Assembly (NCBI GenBank): GCA_904396495.1
Contig: CAJFOJ010000036.1
Coordinates: forward strand, 25,021-89,020
From: an uncultured Oscillospiraceae bacterium
Lineage (GTDB): Bacteria; Bacillota; Clostridia; Oscillospirales; Ruminococcaceae
Reading direction: 5' to 3'
Length of the DNA: 64,000 nucleotides
The position numbers and the translations under genes are program-made. Numbering within the stretch: the stretch's first letter is position 1; each line of letters begins with the position of its first letter. This document shows, one piece after another, positions 11,436-23,000 of this stretch. The notes beneath the pieces are model-generated. The model made no database searches, was not told the origin of the DNA, and worked only from the letters and a program-made list of their open reading frames with translations.

Positions 11436-11470
11436 CTGGGCCCTCCTTTCCCTTTTCATTCACAGATAAG

Positions 11471-12013
11471 CTATGCGATAACCCCGCGGATCTGGTGTCT
11501 TAAACCATCTAGCCCCTCGCGAACCGACCCGTTTACTTCCCTGTTGTCGTATTTTAAGATAACCCCGCCGATAATGGAAACATCCACCTTGTTTCGCAGC
11601 AGGATTTCGTTTCCCGTCAGCCGGGACAACTTTTCCCGCAGCCTTTGAAGCTGATCTTCAGACAACGGCACTGCTGTGACCGCCTCCACTTCCAATAGTC
11701 CCAATTGCTGCCGGTAAAGCGTGTCAAAGCAGTTTGAAATCAAGAAAAATAGCCTCATCCGCCGTTTATCGCAGAGAATGCGCAAAAAATTGTAAAGGAT
11801 TCCCTCAAGTTTCCCCCCAAAAGTCTCCTCCATAATCTTCTGCTTGTCACTAGCGTCCACAGCCGGGGAATCCATTAAGGACAAAAAAGCTGTCTCCTTT
11901 TGAAATACGTCCCTGAGGATATCCATTTGAGCCTTTATTGTATCCAGCTTATTATCTTCCATCGCCGCCTGAAACAGCGCGTCTCCGTAGATTTTCTCCG
12001 CTAACTCCGCCAT
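11471..12013 (-). CDS. atpH: F-type ATP synthase subunit delta
   Basis: Peripheral-stalk subunit joining subunit b to the top of F1, 180 residues. Typical OSCP/delta features are the N-terminal helical domain (YGDALFQAAMEDNKLDTI) and the C-terminal segment DVSIIGGVILKYDNREVNGSV. Its start overlaps the end of atpF by 13 bases, so the two are likely translationally coupled. Confidence 0.95.
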   Translation of the reverse strand: MAELAEKIYGDALFQAAMEDNKLDTIKAQMDILRDVFQKETAFLSLMDSPAVDASDKQKIMEETFGGKLEGILYNFLRILCDKRRMRLFFLISNCFDTLYRQQLGLLEVEAVTAVPLSEDQLQRLREKLSRLTGNEILLRNKVDVSIIGGVILKYDNREVNGSVREGLDGLRHQIRGVIA

Positions 12014-12513
12014 GACTCGTCCCCCACTGTATCTATAAACTGGTCGATGAGCTTTTTGTGGTCGTCGGAGTCCATCTCCTTTTGCAACAGATCGGACGCT
12101 GCCATAAGGGCGATATCGGCAATCTCATCTTTGATTTGGTTGACTGCCTTTTTCTTTTCCGCTTCGATTTGTTCCTGTGCCCGCTCCATCATGTTACCTG
12201 CAGCGTCCTTAGCCTCCCCGATAATCGACTCAGACCGCAATTGGGCACGTTTAGTGGCGGACCGGACAATTTCCTCCGCCTCTAATTTTGCACCAGACAG
12301 CTTTTCCTCATACCGCTCCTTAAGCTGATGGGCCTCAACCTTTGTGGCATCCGCGTTTTGATAAGTTTCCGCCACTTCCCGTTCCCGCATTTCAAACATT
12401 TTTTTGACCGGTTTGTAGAGAAACCGCTTGAGGATGAGATAAATCAGCAGGAGGTTTATCAGCATAAAAAAGATCTTCCACAGGTCAATCGAAAAGACTT
12501 CCCCTGTCTCCAT
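12001..12513 (-). CDS. atpF: F-type ATP synthase subunit b
   Basis: Peripheral-stalk subunit, 170 residues. One N-terminal membrane helix (about residues 10-30, FFMLINLLLIYLILKRFLY) is followed by a long charged coiled coil rich in A, E, K and R. GGAGGAGG precedes ATG 12513. Only one b-type gene is visible, so the stalk is probably a b homodimer. Confidence 0.95.
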   Translation of the reverse strand: METGEVFSIDLWKIFFMLINLLLIYLILKRFLYKPVKKMFEMREREVAETYQNADATKVEAHQLKERYEEKLSGAKLEAEEIVRSATKRAQLRSESIIGEAKDAAGNMMERAQEQIEAEKKKAVNQIKDEIADIALMAASDLLQKEMDSDDHKKLIDQFIDTVGDESWRS

Positions 12514-12552
12514 GCGTTCCTCCTCCGTTTCGTAATTTTATAGGGAAACGGG

Positions 12553-13583
<1,031 letters not shown>

Positions 13584-13613
13584 CCTTTTCACCTCCCAGT
13601 TTACGCAACTCGT

Positions 13614-13985
13614 CTACTGAATATCTTTCCCCGAAAATCCCATAAAATAATACCCAATTTTGGGAGAAAGCATGGGAACAAATACTGCAAACGGATTAAG
13701 TAGTAAAAAGCCCGTCATCAGACATACTGCCGCTGCGCCAAAGCGGAGCAGATAAATGACAATATAAAAAATCCTCGCGCGGGCAGCACTTTTGTCTGTG
13801 AGACGTTTGACTGTGTATGCCAGCGCAAGGTGGTTTGAGACGGCGTATATAGTGCCTAACAAAAGACCTAGAAAGATTTTACCGTCCACCTGTTTTAAAA
13901 ACAATGCGGATATCGCTATGAACACGGCGTCTAAAAACGCCGCAGCAGATGCAACCACACGCAGATTTGGCGTAAACTCTTTCAA
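13614..13985 (-). CDS. ATP synthase subunit I-like membrane protein
   Basis: About 123 residues with four predicted membrane helices (around VVASAAAFLDAVFIAISALF, FLGLLLGTIYAVSNHLALAY, IFYIVIYLLRFGAAAVCLM and LNPFAVFVPMLSPKIGYYF). Position directly ahead of atpB and topology fit the AtpI family, thought to help assemble the c-ring or supply ions. The sequence itself is weakly conserved. Start is uncertain: TTG 13985 has a GGGGGG ribosome site upstream, while TTG at 14000 has none. Confidence 0.75.
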   Translation of the reverse strand: MKEFTPNLRVVASAAAFLDAVFIAISALFLKQVDGKIFLGLLLGTIYAVSNHLALAYTVKRLTDKSAARARIFYIVIYLLRFGAAAVCLMTGFLLLNPFAVFVPMLSPKIGYYFMGFSGKDIQ

Positions 13986-14009
13986 CGGACATCCCCCCAA
14001 AAAGCTATT

Positions 14010-14360
14010 TTAGGCTTTGGGCTCTTTTTTTATCCCGTCGGTGAAGTCAATCGGAATGGTAAATAAAATACCGGTCTGAGGTTCAGACAAATCACCAATG
14101 ACTTTCTTGATGACCTCTCTGATCGTCACGATTTCCTCTTCCTCTGACACAAACATAATGGTTTTATTGTTGTCTTTTGCCGGATCGATAATGGAACGGA
14201 GATAGGCAATCAAAGGATCATCCTCTCCTGAATGGGTCAGTACCCGCGCCATGCCGGAAGTTTCAATAATCGTCGCGCCGCGAATTCCCGCTTCGGAGAG
14301 CTCAACCATCAGTTCATCTAATTTGTCAGTGTTGTTGAGTACAAATACTAAAAGCTTCAT
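14010..14360 (-). CDS. Small PII-like protein at the head of the ATP synthase operon
   Basis: 116 residues starting MKLLVFVLNNTDKLDELMVE, then LSEAGIRGATIIETSGMARV. The pattern beta strand, helix and GATII-type strand resembles the ferredoxin-like fold of PII signalling proteins, and an acidic middle section (VSEEEEIVTIREVIKKVIG) follows. I see no classic T-loop tyrosine site. GAGGAGG precedes ATG 14360. It is only 9-25 bases ahead of the atpI-like gene and so is probably cotranscribed with atp genes. A role in sensing nucleotides for the ATP synthase operon is possible but is inference only. Confidence 0.6.
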   Translation of the reverse strand: MKLLVFVLNNTDKLDELMVELSEAGIRGATIIETSGMARVLTHSGEDDPLIAYLRSIIDPAKDNNKTIMFVSEEEEIVTIREVIKKVIGDLSEPQTGILFTIPIDFTDGIKKEPKA

Positions 14361-14395
14361 TTTCTGCCTCCTCTGTCAGATGTCAACAAGTACTT

Positions 14396-14430
14396 AAAAA
14401 GGCGGACATAAATTTATATCCGCCTTTTTT
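14396..14430. terminator. Bidirectional hairpin between the ROK gene and the atp operon
   Basis: AAAAAGGCGGA pairs with TCCGCCTTTTTT, with a partly paired AT-rich centre. It serves as the terminator of the minus-strand ROK gene. Only 35 bases separate it from the first gene of the atp operon, and the best atp promoter lies on its far side. Confidence 0.85.
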
Positions 14431-14437
14431 CTATTCA

Positions 14438-14466
14438 ATTATAGCACATTTCCATAAAAAAGGTAA
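14438..14466 (-). promoter_or_regulatory. Candidate atp operon promoter (extended -10)
   Basis: On the minus strand TGC-TATAAT (14446-14438) forms an extended -10 and TTACCT (14466-14461) a weak -35 at 17 bases. It lies immediately after the ROK stop codon. A transcript from here would begin just before the hairpin at 14396-14430. Confidence 0.55.
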
Positions 14467-15690
14467 TTAAAATCCGCCTTTATTAATAAAAAATTCACGA
14501 GTCGCCAATGAAGCCGCTGCCAAAAATACGTTTTGGAGTGTAATTTCGCTGCGGGCAAGTATCTTGCTCCCAAAATCAGCGGGTTTTCCCTGAGACGTTT
14601 TGATAATGTACTCTGTCAAATACTCAAAAGCCTCCCCTTCTCCAAATAAAACAATTTGATCCGGATCAAAAAATAGCACCATATCATAAAAAAGAGATAA
14701 ATACACGTCGCCAGTATCGCGGAAAATTTTTAATACCGGCATATCCTGAGGAATGTAATCCGGATCTCGAAACAGGTCGGCCACCTTTGGAAATAACCCG
14801 GAAGTCTGCTCCCACAAAATCGGCGTCTTTTCTGGAGAATAAACCTCTTTTACCCGATTTAAAAAGCGCTCCTGAGAAAGCACAGCACCGGCACAACCAT
14901 TTTTGCCGCATCCACACTCCGGACCGTCAGCTATCTTGTAATGAACAACATCCAAAACTTTTCCATGGGCTCCGTGGTAAAGCTCCTGCCCAATGCTCAC
15001 AGCGCAATCAAAGTCTTTGGCATAGCGAAAAACCAAAATATCCTTTCGCTCTTCCTCATAGTTTTGATTGTAGTCAGTCTCGGCTGTAGCGACCCCCTCT
15101 ATCAAAGTTCCAAATGCCATCGGGACCGCCACAAACTCTGACAGCCGTTCTTGTAGGCCACTGTAATCTACCCTGCCGTCCGGTTCCAGGTTTACTTTTA
15201 ACATTCCATAGTACTCTTTGCTAACACACACGCCCAATCCGGCTACCAAACCCGGCTTCAAGTCATTCTTATACATGATATCCTGATAGAGCTTTTCGAT
15301 TGCAGCAAAAATATCCTCAGCTTTTTCCTCCGGGTTAATCGCATTCATGTGTTTTTCGATAATATCTCCCTTTAAGGTGCACAAGCCAAAGTAAATAAAT
15401 CCGCCATCAACAACTAAACCCATCCCCATCTTATAGGTGGGATTGACATCCAACAGAATTTTCTTTCTCCCTCTCGGGATTTTATTCCCTTTGGGAAGCT
15501 GTTCCCCTTTTTCATAGATAATCCCCTGCTCGATCATCTCGTTGGTGATGATTGTCACAGCCGCCTTCGTAATCCCAATTTTTCGTGCAATATCAATCCG
15601 GGATGTAGGGCCTTCATTTCGCAGGAGTTTCAAAATCTGCATCCTATTTTGCCTTTTTAGATCCAATTTGCTAATTCCATTTGTAGCCAT
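14467..15690 (-). CDS. ROK-family (NagC/XylR-type) transcriptional regulator
   Basis: 407 residues: an N-terminal winged helix (about 15-65, SRIDIARKIGITKAAVTIITNEM) followed by a ROK sugar-kinase-like domain. The ROK zinc motif appears as CGCGKNGCAG, with Ala where many members have Glu two residues after the last Cys. Family members repress sugar genes and release DNA when they bind a sugar or sugar phosphate. It lies 1.4 kb from a secreted GH20 hexosaminidase gene, so an amino-sugar signal is plausible but unproven. The gene ends at the shared terminator before the atp operon. Confidence 0.9.
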   Translation of the reverse strand: MATNGISKLDLKRQNRMQILKLLRNEGPTSRIDIARKIGITKAAVTIITNEMIEQGIIYEKGEQLPKGNKIPRGRKKILLDVNPTYKMGMGLVVDGGFIYFGLCTLKGDIIEKHMNAINPEEKAEDIFAAIEKLYQDIMYKNDLKPGLVAGLGVCVSKEYYGMLKVNLEPDGRVDYSGLQERLSEFVAVPMAFGTLIEGVATAETDYNQNYEEERKDILVFRYAKDFDCAVSIGQELYHGAHGKVLDVVHYKIADGPECGCGKNGCAGAVLSQERFLNRVKEVYSPEKTPILWEQTSGLFPKVADLFRDPDYIPQDMPVLKIFRDTGDVYLSLFYDMVLFFDPDQIVLFGEGEAFEYLTEYIIKTSQGKPADFGSKILARSEITLQNVFLAAASLATREFFINKGGF

Positions 15691-15859
15691 GATCGCACCC
15701 TTTTGCTTTCTGTCCGCTCGTCATTCTGACAAGTAATTTTAGACATTATTTTCCATTTTTTTGGACTTTTATATTTTTATTATAACAAATAACCATAGCC
15801 CAATTCTTGGCTAAATTGTTAACAAAATAAAATGATTATATTAAAAATTTATAACATTT

Positions 15860-16597
15860 TTAAACAAATAAGGTTTGTTTGAATTCGTGATTTTGATAGG
15901 GATAAGCCGTAAAAACGCCATCAATATTTAAAGTACCTAATAGAATCTCACTATAACTATTAAACTTTTGCTTTTTTAGCTCCCCTTTCAGCCATGTCTC
16001 GTCCTTTCCCATTTGTTTCAAATTTCCAGGAATTAGCCTTCCATCAATAATAATGTTGGCGACCAATTGTTGTTGCTGAGGCAGTAATTTTAAATCTTTA
16101 GTGGTAACCGGCCTGTTCCCCTCTTTCGGAAGAATGCTCAAATGGCCGCTTGTCTCCATCACTATGCTGTAAACATCGGAAAGATCAAAATAACCTGCAT
16201 GCCGACACTCTGCGGTCAGGTCACCTAAATCATACTTGGCCCGCATCATGTTTTTCTCATAAATCTTTCCTTTATCCATTAAAATAATCGGCGTTCCATT
16301 AAAGAACTTTCGCGCCTTATAGGATTTGCAGTTCCAATACGAAATCCCTGTCGCAATTAATCCGTAAATCGCCATAGCAAAAACGCAGTCTATCACGGGA
16401 GTATCCGCCGCAAAAGCCATTTCCCCCGCTATCGAACCAATCGAAATTCCGATAATATAATCGAAAAAAGTAAGCTGGGAGATCTGTTTGAACCCCATAA
16501 TTTTTGTTAGGATAAACAAAGTGGTAATCGACGCCAAGCTTCTCAACAAAATTTCCCCGGACTGTAACCAGTCAAAGGAACGAAACCAATCCCACAT
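15860..16597 (-). CDS. DUF421 (YetF-like) membrane protein
   Basis: About 245 residues with three N-terminal membrane helices (ILLRSLASITTLFILTKIMG, LTFFDYIIGISIGSIAGEMA, VFAMAIYGLIATGISYW) and a soluble C-terminal domain (GTPIILMDKGKIYEKNMMRA). This is the YetF/DUF421 layout, membrane proteins of unclear function found in spore formers. Two ATGs are possible; the inner one (16597) has AAAGGAGA at 7 bases, the outer one (16603) almost touches it. It stands alone between the ROK gene and the GH20 gene. Confidence 0.88.
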   Translation of the reverse strand: MWDWFRSFDWLQSGEILLRSLASITTLFILTKIMGFKQISQLTFFDYIIGISIGSIAGEMAFAADTPVIDCVFAMAIYGLIATGISYWNCKSYKARKFFNGTPIILMDKGKIYEKNMMRAKYDLGDLTAECRHAGYFDLSDVYSIVMETSGHLSILPKEGNRPVTTKDLKLLPQQQQLVANIIIDGRLIPGNLKQMGKDETWLKGELKKQKFNSYSEILLGTLNIDGVFTAYPYQNHEFKQTLFV

Positions 16598-17040
16598 TTT
16601 CATTCTCCTTTAAATTTATTTAAATTATAGTATTATCCTGTAAAAAGAATATAAACATCAAAAACGTTTACATTGGATACAAAATTTGTCAAGATATCCT
16701 AATCTAAGCCTATAATATCAAAAAAAATCTATTGCACAAATTCCGATTTTTATTAAAATGTTAAGTACAAAGTTTATCTGTATAAAAAGAATCGACTACA
16801 AAGGGAATAATTAGCTTAATTTACTATATATTATATTTTTATAATGTTTTGGCTTTTATCGATCAACACTTGTATTACATACACCTGACCTCAGATGCTG
16901 TTTAATATTTATCTATGGGGTTTTAAATGATTTGGTAAGATTTTGCCTGTCCAATATGTATGAAAGATTTTTAGGGGAAGGTAGGAGCTCCCCTACAAGT
17001 CTTACATAAATAATATATAATATAGAAGGAGATTGATGAG
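16598..17040. other. AT-rich intergenic region before the GH20 gene
   Basis: About 440 bases with no gene. A catabolite-response-like element (CAAAAACGTTTACA, 16659-16672) matches the cre consensus at 12 of 14 positions on the opposite strand. A weak plus-strand promoter TTGTCA (16686) with TATAAT (16711) has a 19-base spacer. A small hairpin TAGGGG/CCCCTA lies at 16971-16995, shortly before the GH20 ribosome site AGAAGGAGA. None of these is certain. Confidence 0.5.
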
Positions 17041-20000
17041 ATGTTGCACAAACGACTGAAAAAGCGTTTGGCTTCCTGTTTGTGTGCCGTGCTTGCGGTA
17101 ACCTGCATTTTAAGCAGCATTCCGGTACAAGCACAGTCGCGCAGCCAGGGATCCGGCGGCAAGGTCAACTGGGCAAGTGGTCTTACATATGAGACCAACT
17201 GGACAAACGAAGAATTCAACAGTGATACATACTCAGACTACGACCACGTCAAAATGACAGACGGTGCAAAAGCCAACAGTATTTGGGCAGCCGAATGCGC
17301 CGGTTTTAAAAAGAGAGATAGTAATGAGCCGGTCACATTTACTTTTGATCTGGGAGAAAAAAGAGAGGTCAATGAAGTAAATTTCTCCGGCTGGGACGGC
17401 AATCAAAGCGGCGTCCGCAACCCCAGTCATTTTAAAGTAGAGTATACCGATGACAACGGGGATTGGCAGCTTTTCTATGAAGGGGATATCGGCCGTGCCT
17501 CTCCGGAAGGCGCAGAAGTCGCCTACCAGTATGGGTACGAAATGCCGGACAACGGATCGGTTACCACTCAGAATATCCGTTTGTCCCTTACATTAGATGT
17601 TAACTCAGGCGTTGCTTTCTTGGATGAGATTGAAATTCTGTCTCCCGCCGATGAATCCACAGAGGAGCCAGAAGAACCAGTTAATCCCGACGTCGAGTTT
17701 GTAAACGTGGCTCTGGGTGCCTCCTACACCTCTGAGAAAGAAGAGTATTTTGAGACTTGGACCGACGATGGCACCAAATTGACCGATGGCCAAAAGGGCA
17801 ACGGCAATAAAGACGCAGCCTATGTCGGATACGCTTTCACTAACTCGGATACTGTGACGGAAACCGATCGTCCATGGGACTGGGTTGTCGATCTCAATGG
17901 CGTCAAAGAAATCAACAGCATCAGCGTCAGCGGCTGGGCCAACTACGCCGAATGGAATTATCAACCTAAGTTCTACAACTTCTATTATACCGACGAAAAC
18001 GGAGAAGAACAGGAATTTTATCTTTTCCCGGAAGATAATACGGGACTGGGGTATGACAACCAGACATATACTATGTCCTACGCTCTTCCCAACAATGAAA
18101 CTGTAAAGGCAAGCAGCGTCCGTATCAGCATGCAGCCGTATAGTACCCGCCTGTTCTTGGATGAGATCGAGGTTATGGGGATAAATGACGGCAGCATCGG
18201 CAGTTCTGATTTGCCTGATCCACCCGCAGAAAACGTGGAAGTGGTTTCTTCCGGTTTGAGATACAACTCCAATTACTCTGAGTTTGCGGCAGGTTATGCA
18301 GATAATGCCCGCATTAAGCTCACTAATGGCATCGTTGCTACCGAAATGGAAGATACTTCTAACAACGTAGCCTTTAACGTCACAGCGGACAAGCCTCTGC
18401 AACTGACCTTCAAGCTATCTGAAACCAAGGATTTCAAGGCCGCAACCATTTGCGGTTGGTCCGATTCCGTCGCCCCCTCTTATACAGTGGCGTACCGCAA
18501 TCCGGACACTACCTGGACATCCTTAACTACAGAGCAGGCCAATACTGGCCGTTATACCGTGAGTTCGGTAATCGCGGGAGATTATACCGCTGCCACCGAC
18601 GAAATACAGGTGACGTTGAGTGTTACCGAGGATACCGTGGTATATCTGGATGAAATTCTTATTTATGCGGCAAAAGAGGAAGAACCATCCACCATTGATC
18701 CCAATAACATCATTGGCGGCCTTCCCTACAAGACCAATCTGTTAGACGGAAATGCCAATGCAGGAGAGGGCGACTATCACCCCGATCACGCCGACGTAGA
18801 CAGAGTCCGTTTAACTGACGGCAAGAAAGCCCCCAGCAAATCAACCTGGGAGAACGAGAACACAGTAGGTCTACACACTCCTACCGCTGATGTTCCTCAC
18901 GACGATCCGGATGAGAAGCGTATTCTCTTGGAATTCAATCTGGACGAACCCAAATCCTTTGAGCAGATTTCCTTCAATGGGTTCATGAGCGCTGATGTCG
19001 GTATCGTATTCCCGTCCCATTTGACCATCGAGTACAAAAATGGGGATGCGGACTGGCAGACGTTGTACGACAAAGACATCAACGCACCTGCTTCATCCAT
19101 GTACCGGTTTACCTATTTGGTACCCGGCGATGAGCCGATGACCATTACTGACATCCGCTTCATCTACTCCTGTACCAACGATCACGGCTGGGTGTTCCTT
19201 GACGAGTTGGAGGTATTGGAAAACGCTGACACCTCTATTTCCAATTTGAACCCTGAGGCTTCTAAAGCCCATAACCTTCTTTCTGGGATTCCCTATACCA
19301 CTACTTTGCAGGACGGTGACGCCAATGCAGGTACTGGCGACTTCCATGGCTCACACCCCGACCCAGATCGCAAACTGCTGACAGATGGTTTGTATTCCAG
19401 CGGATATGAAGATCCCAACGGCGTCTACTTTAACGCTCGCGATAGCCTATATACCATTCCTGCTGATGTTGTCTTCGATTTAGGCGAATCCAAAACTTTC
19501 GAAGAAATTAGTATCAGCACAGTCGGAAATACCTATATTTATTTGCCTGCCAAAACGGTTATCAAGATTTCCGACGACCAGGAGAACTGGAGAACAATTT
19601 ATTCCGGTGACTGGAGTGGCGAGGCAAACGATGTAAGCAAGGAATTTATCCTGACTGCTGTGGAAGGCGAACCGATTACCGCGCGGTATATCAGCTTTGA
19701 CTTCTACCATCGCTTCGACTGGATGGGACTGGATGAGATTCAGATTTTTGATGAAGCCACTGGAACTGAATCTTATGGAACCATTACATTGAAACAGCCA
19801 CCTTTGGAAGATTTACGCGGCATTGCGCCTACTATTTCTGAGGATGGCACCCATATCATTTTGCCGGAATCCACCTCCGAATATTTTGACGTAGGATTAT
19901 TCGGCTCTGATAACCTGACCGTCATCGATTTAGACGGAAATATCTACACTCCTTTGGTGGACACCACTGTCAACCTGATCTACAAAGCCATCGACAAAGA

Positions 20001-23000
20001 AACCGGTGAAATCATCAAAGGCGACTACAACGTACAAGTCACAGTTCCCGGCCAATATCAGGAAGCGGCTGGAGATAATGAAGTTCCCGATACTATGCCC
20101 GCTCTCCGAGAGTGGAAAGGTTCTACCGGAAACTTTACGTTAAATGACAACACTGCTATTGTCGTCGACGCTTCTGCCGATGCGCGCACAAGGGAAATCG
20201 CCAATCAAATCAAAGATTTCTTCAAGGATATGTTAGGCAGAACCGTCACCGTTGAACAAGGTGCTCCCGTGCCGGGTGACATCTACTTAACATTGGATTC
20301 CTCCATCCCTGAAATGGGCGAGGAAGGCTATTACATGGAGGTTGGCGATTACGTCACCATCACAGCATATGGTCACACCGGTCTGCTCTATGGCGGCGTC
20401 AGTGCAACCCAGATCCTCTATAGCGATCCTTGGCATATGAGTATTCCCAAGGGTATCGCCCGGGATTACCCCATGTATTCTATCCGCGGCGGCATGATCG
20501 ACGTTGCTCGTGCCTATGTCCCTATGGAATATCTTCAGGAAATTACCCGGTATATGGCATGGTTTAAACTCAATGAAATCCATGTCCATATTAACGACCG
20601 CGGTGAAAACAACTATGCGGCATTCCGTCTGGAAAGTGATATCCCGAACTTGACTTCTGAAGACGGATATTATACCAAAGATGAATACCGTGCCTATCAA
20701 GAGGATGCTTTGAAATACGGCATCAAAGTGGTCACTGAATTTGATACTCCCGGCCACTCCGACTGCTTTGCCGATGTCCCCGGCATTAAAATGCTCGATT
20801 CTTCCCATATTGACATCACCGATCCTGGTTCGGTTGAAGTAATCAAGAGCATGTTTGACGAATTCTTGGGCGGAGACAACCCTGTTATTATCACTGACAC
20901 CGTCCACATCGGCGCTGACGAGTACCCCTACACCACCAACGAGGGCGAGGCGATTCGTCAGTACACCTATGACATCGCAAACTATGTCAAAGAATTGGGC
21001 TATACCCCCAGATTCTGGGGCGGTCTCTGGTACAACTCCGGCTTGCCCAACGGCGTAGAATCCAACCCTGGCGTACAGACCAATGGCTGGGCTCACGACA
21101 CTCCTTCCATCTCCGAGTTGTACGACATGGATTATGACATCGTCAACACCTATAACATGATCCTCTACTCGGTTCCCGGCGGAAACTACGGCTTTGCAAA
21201 CTACTATGACTTAGCAAGGCTCTATAACGACTGGAACCCCAACTGGTACGAATACAAGGGAACCATGCAGGTACCTTTGGGACATCCTCAAACCTTAGGT
21301 GCTGAATTCGCGGTTTGGAACGATGTTCACACCTTTGGTGGCGGAACCTCCAACTTTGATATCTTCCAGCGCGTCAAATACGGCGTTATGCTGGTTGCTG
21401 AAAAAGACTGGCAGGGTGCTCCCAAGGAAGATCAAAACTATGCAGATTTCTCCAGAAGAATGGACTTGTTCTGGGATAAAGTTCCCGGTGCCAACCCCAA
21501 TCGCTTTGTTGAGAGCAAGGGTGGGCAAATCATTGAGTACGATTTTGAGTCGGTTGACGGAAACACCGTAAAAGACTTTTCCGGAAACGGCTATGACGGT
21601 ACTTTAAACAATGCTTCCATCACCGACGAAAATGGTAACCACGTTGCCACCTTTGACGGCAATGGATATCTATCTCTCCCGATGGATAACGTCGGCTATC
21701 CCTTCTCGGTTGAGTTTGATATTATGCTCACCGACAACTCCAACGAAGAGGCCACCCTCTTCAGCAGTGATGAAGGTACCTTCTACTTAAATGTCGACGG
21801 AACCGGCAAGCTGGGCTTTAAACGTGACGGTTACATCCTGAAAGATGGCAAGGCCTTCTTTGACCCTGAAGGATATACCTTTGCTTTCGACTATTCCTTC
21901 CCGCTTAACGAATGGGTACACGTAAAAATCCACTCAGAAAGCAATAACTCCTATAATGAGACCTTCCTGGAAATCAATGGACAGGAATACAAAGCCGAAA
22001 TGCAAAACTCCATCGTGGATACCAGCAAAACATGGACGGATACTCAATTCAGTACAACTACCGTCCTCCCCACTGAGAGAATCGGCGATAAGATGGTTGG
22101 TTCCATCGACAATCTGAACATCATTGACACCGCTAACTACACCCGCAGCCCGAACTTGGCCCTCTATGCGGACGCCACTATGTCCTCCAGAGAGTCCGAG
22201 TCTGAAATGGGGCCGGAAATGGCTGTCGACGGTCAGATTATCACCGATAACAGAGACCGTAGCCGTGCTTCCTTCGGACGGGATGAAGACGATCAATGGC
22301 TCATTATCGATTTGGGCTCTGTCCAGACTATCGACCAGATTGTCCTGTATCCCTTTGAGCAGGCTCCTGAATTTGAGGTTTTGATCTCTGAAACCGGAAA
22401 TGATGACGATTGGCAGCAGGTCTTCTACAAGAATACCGGCACCAACGGCGGTGAACGCGGTCAAGTCTATACCATAGACTTTGATCCCACTAATGCTAGA
22501 TACGTCAAATATCATCAGCTCAAGAGATGGCAACATGAATCTTGGGGCACTTACAGCGGATCTATTTCGGAAATCGAGGTATACCGCACCGCCGGCGACT
22601 ACGATATCACTGTCGGTTATGTGGAAGGCGGTAAGGTCGTTCCCAGCGTGACCACGGCTGATGCAGGTGAAGAGGTCACCTTAAACGTAACGCCTAATAC
22701 CGACTATGTGGTCAGCTCGGTCAAGGTTAACGGAACGGAAGTCACTCCGGAAGACGGTGTGTATCGTTTCCAAATGCCTGCAAACGATGTTATTGTCACC
22801 GCTGAATTTACTTCCAATGCCCCTGCTGTTTACACAGTGGACATCGCAGCGACTGTCAACGGCAAAGTTGAATCCAACAAGCGTATTGCGGTGGAAGGCG
22901 ACACTGTAACCCTCTTTGTAACACCGGACGAAGGCTACCGCGCCAAAACTGTTCAGGTCAACGGCACTGCTATCACTCCGGTCGACGGCGTGTACAGCTT

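Noticed and set aside
20287..21096. 269-codon minus-strand frame inside the GH20 gene
   Set aside because: Antisense to the catalytic domain; no domain or start signal.
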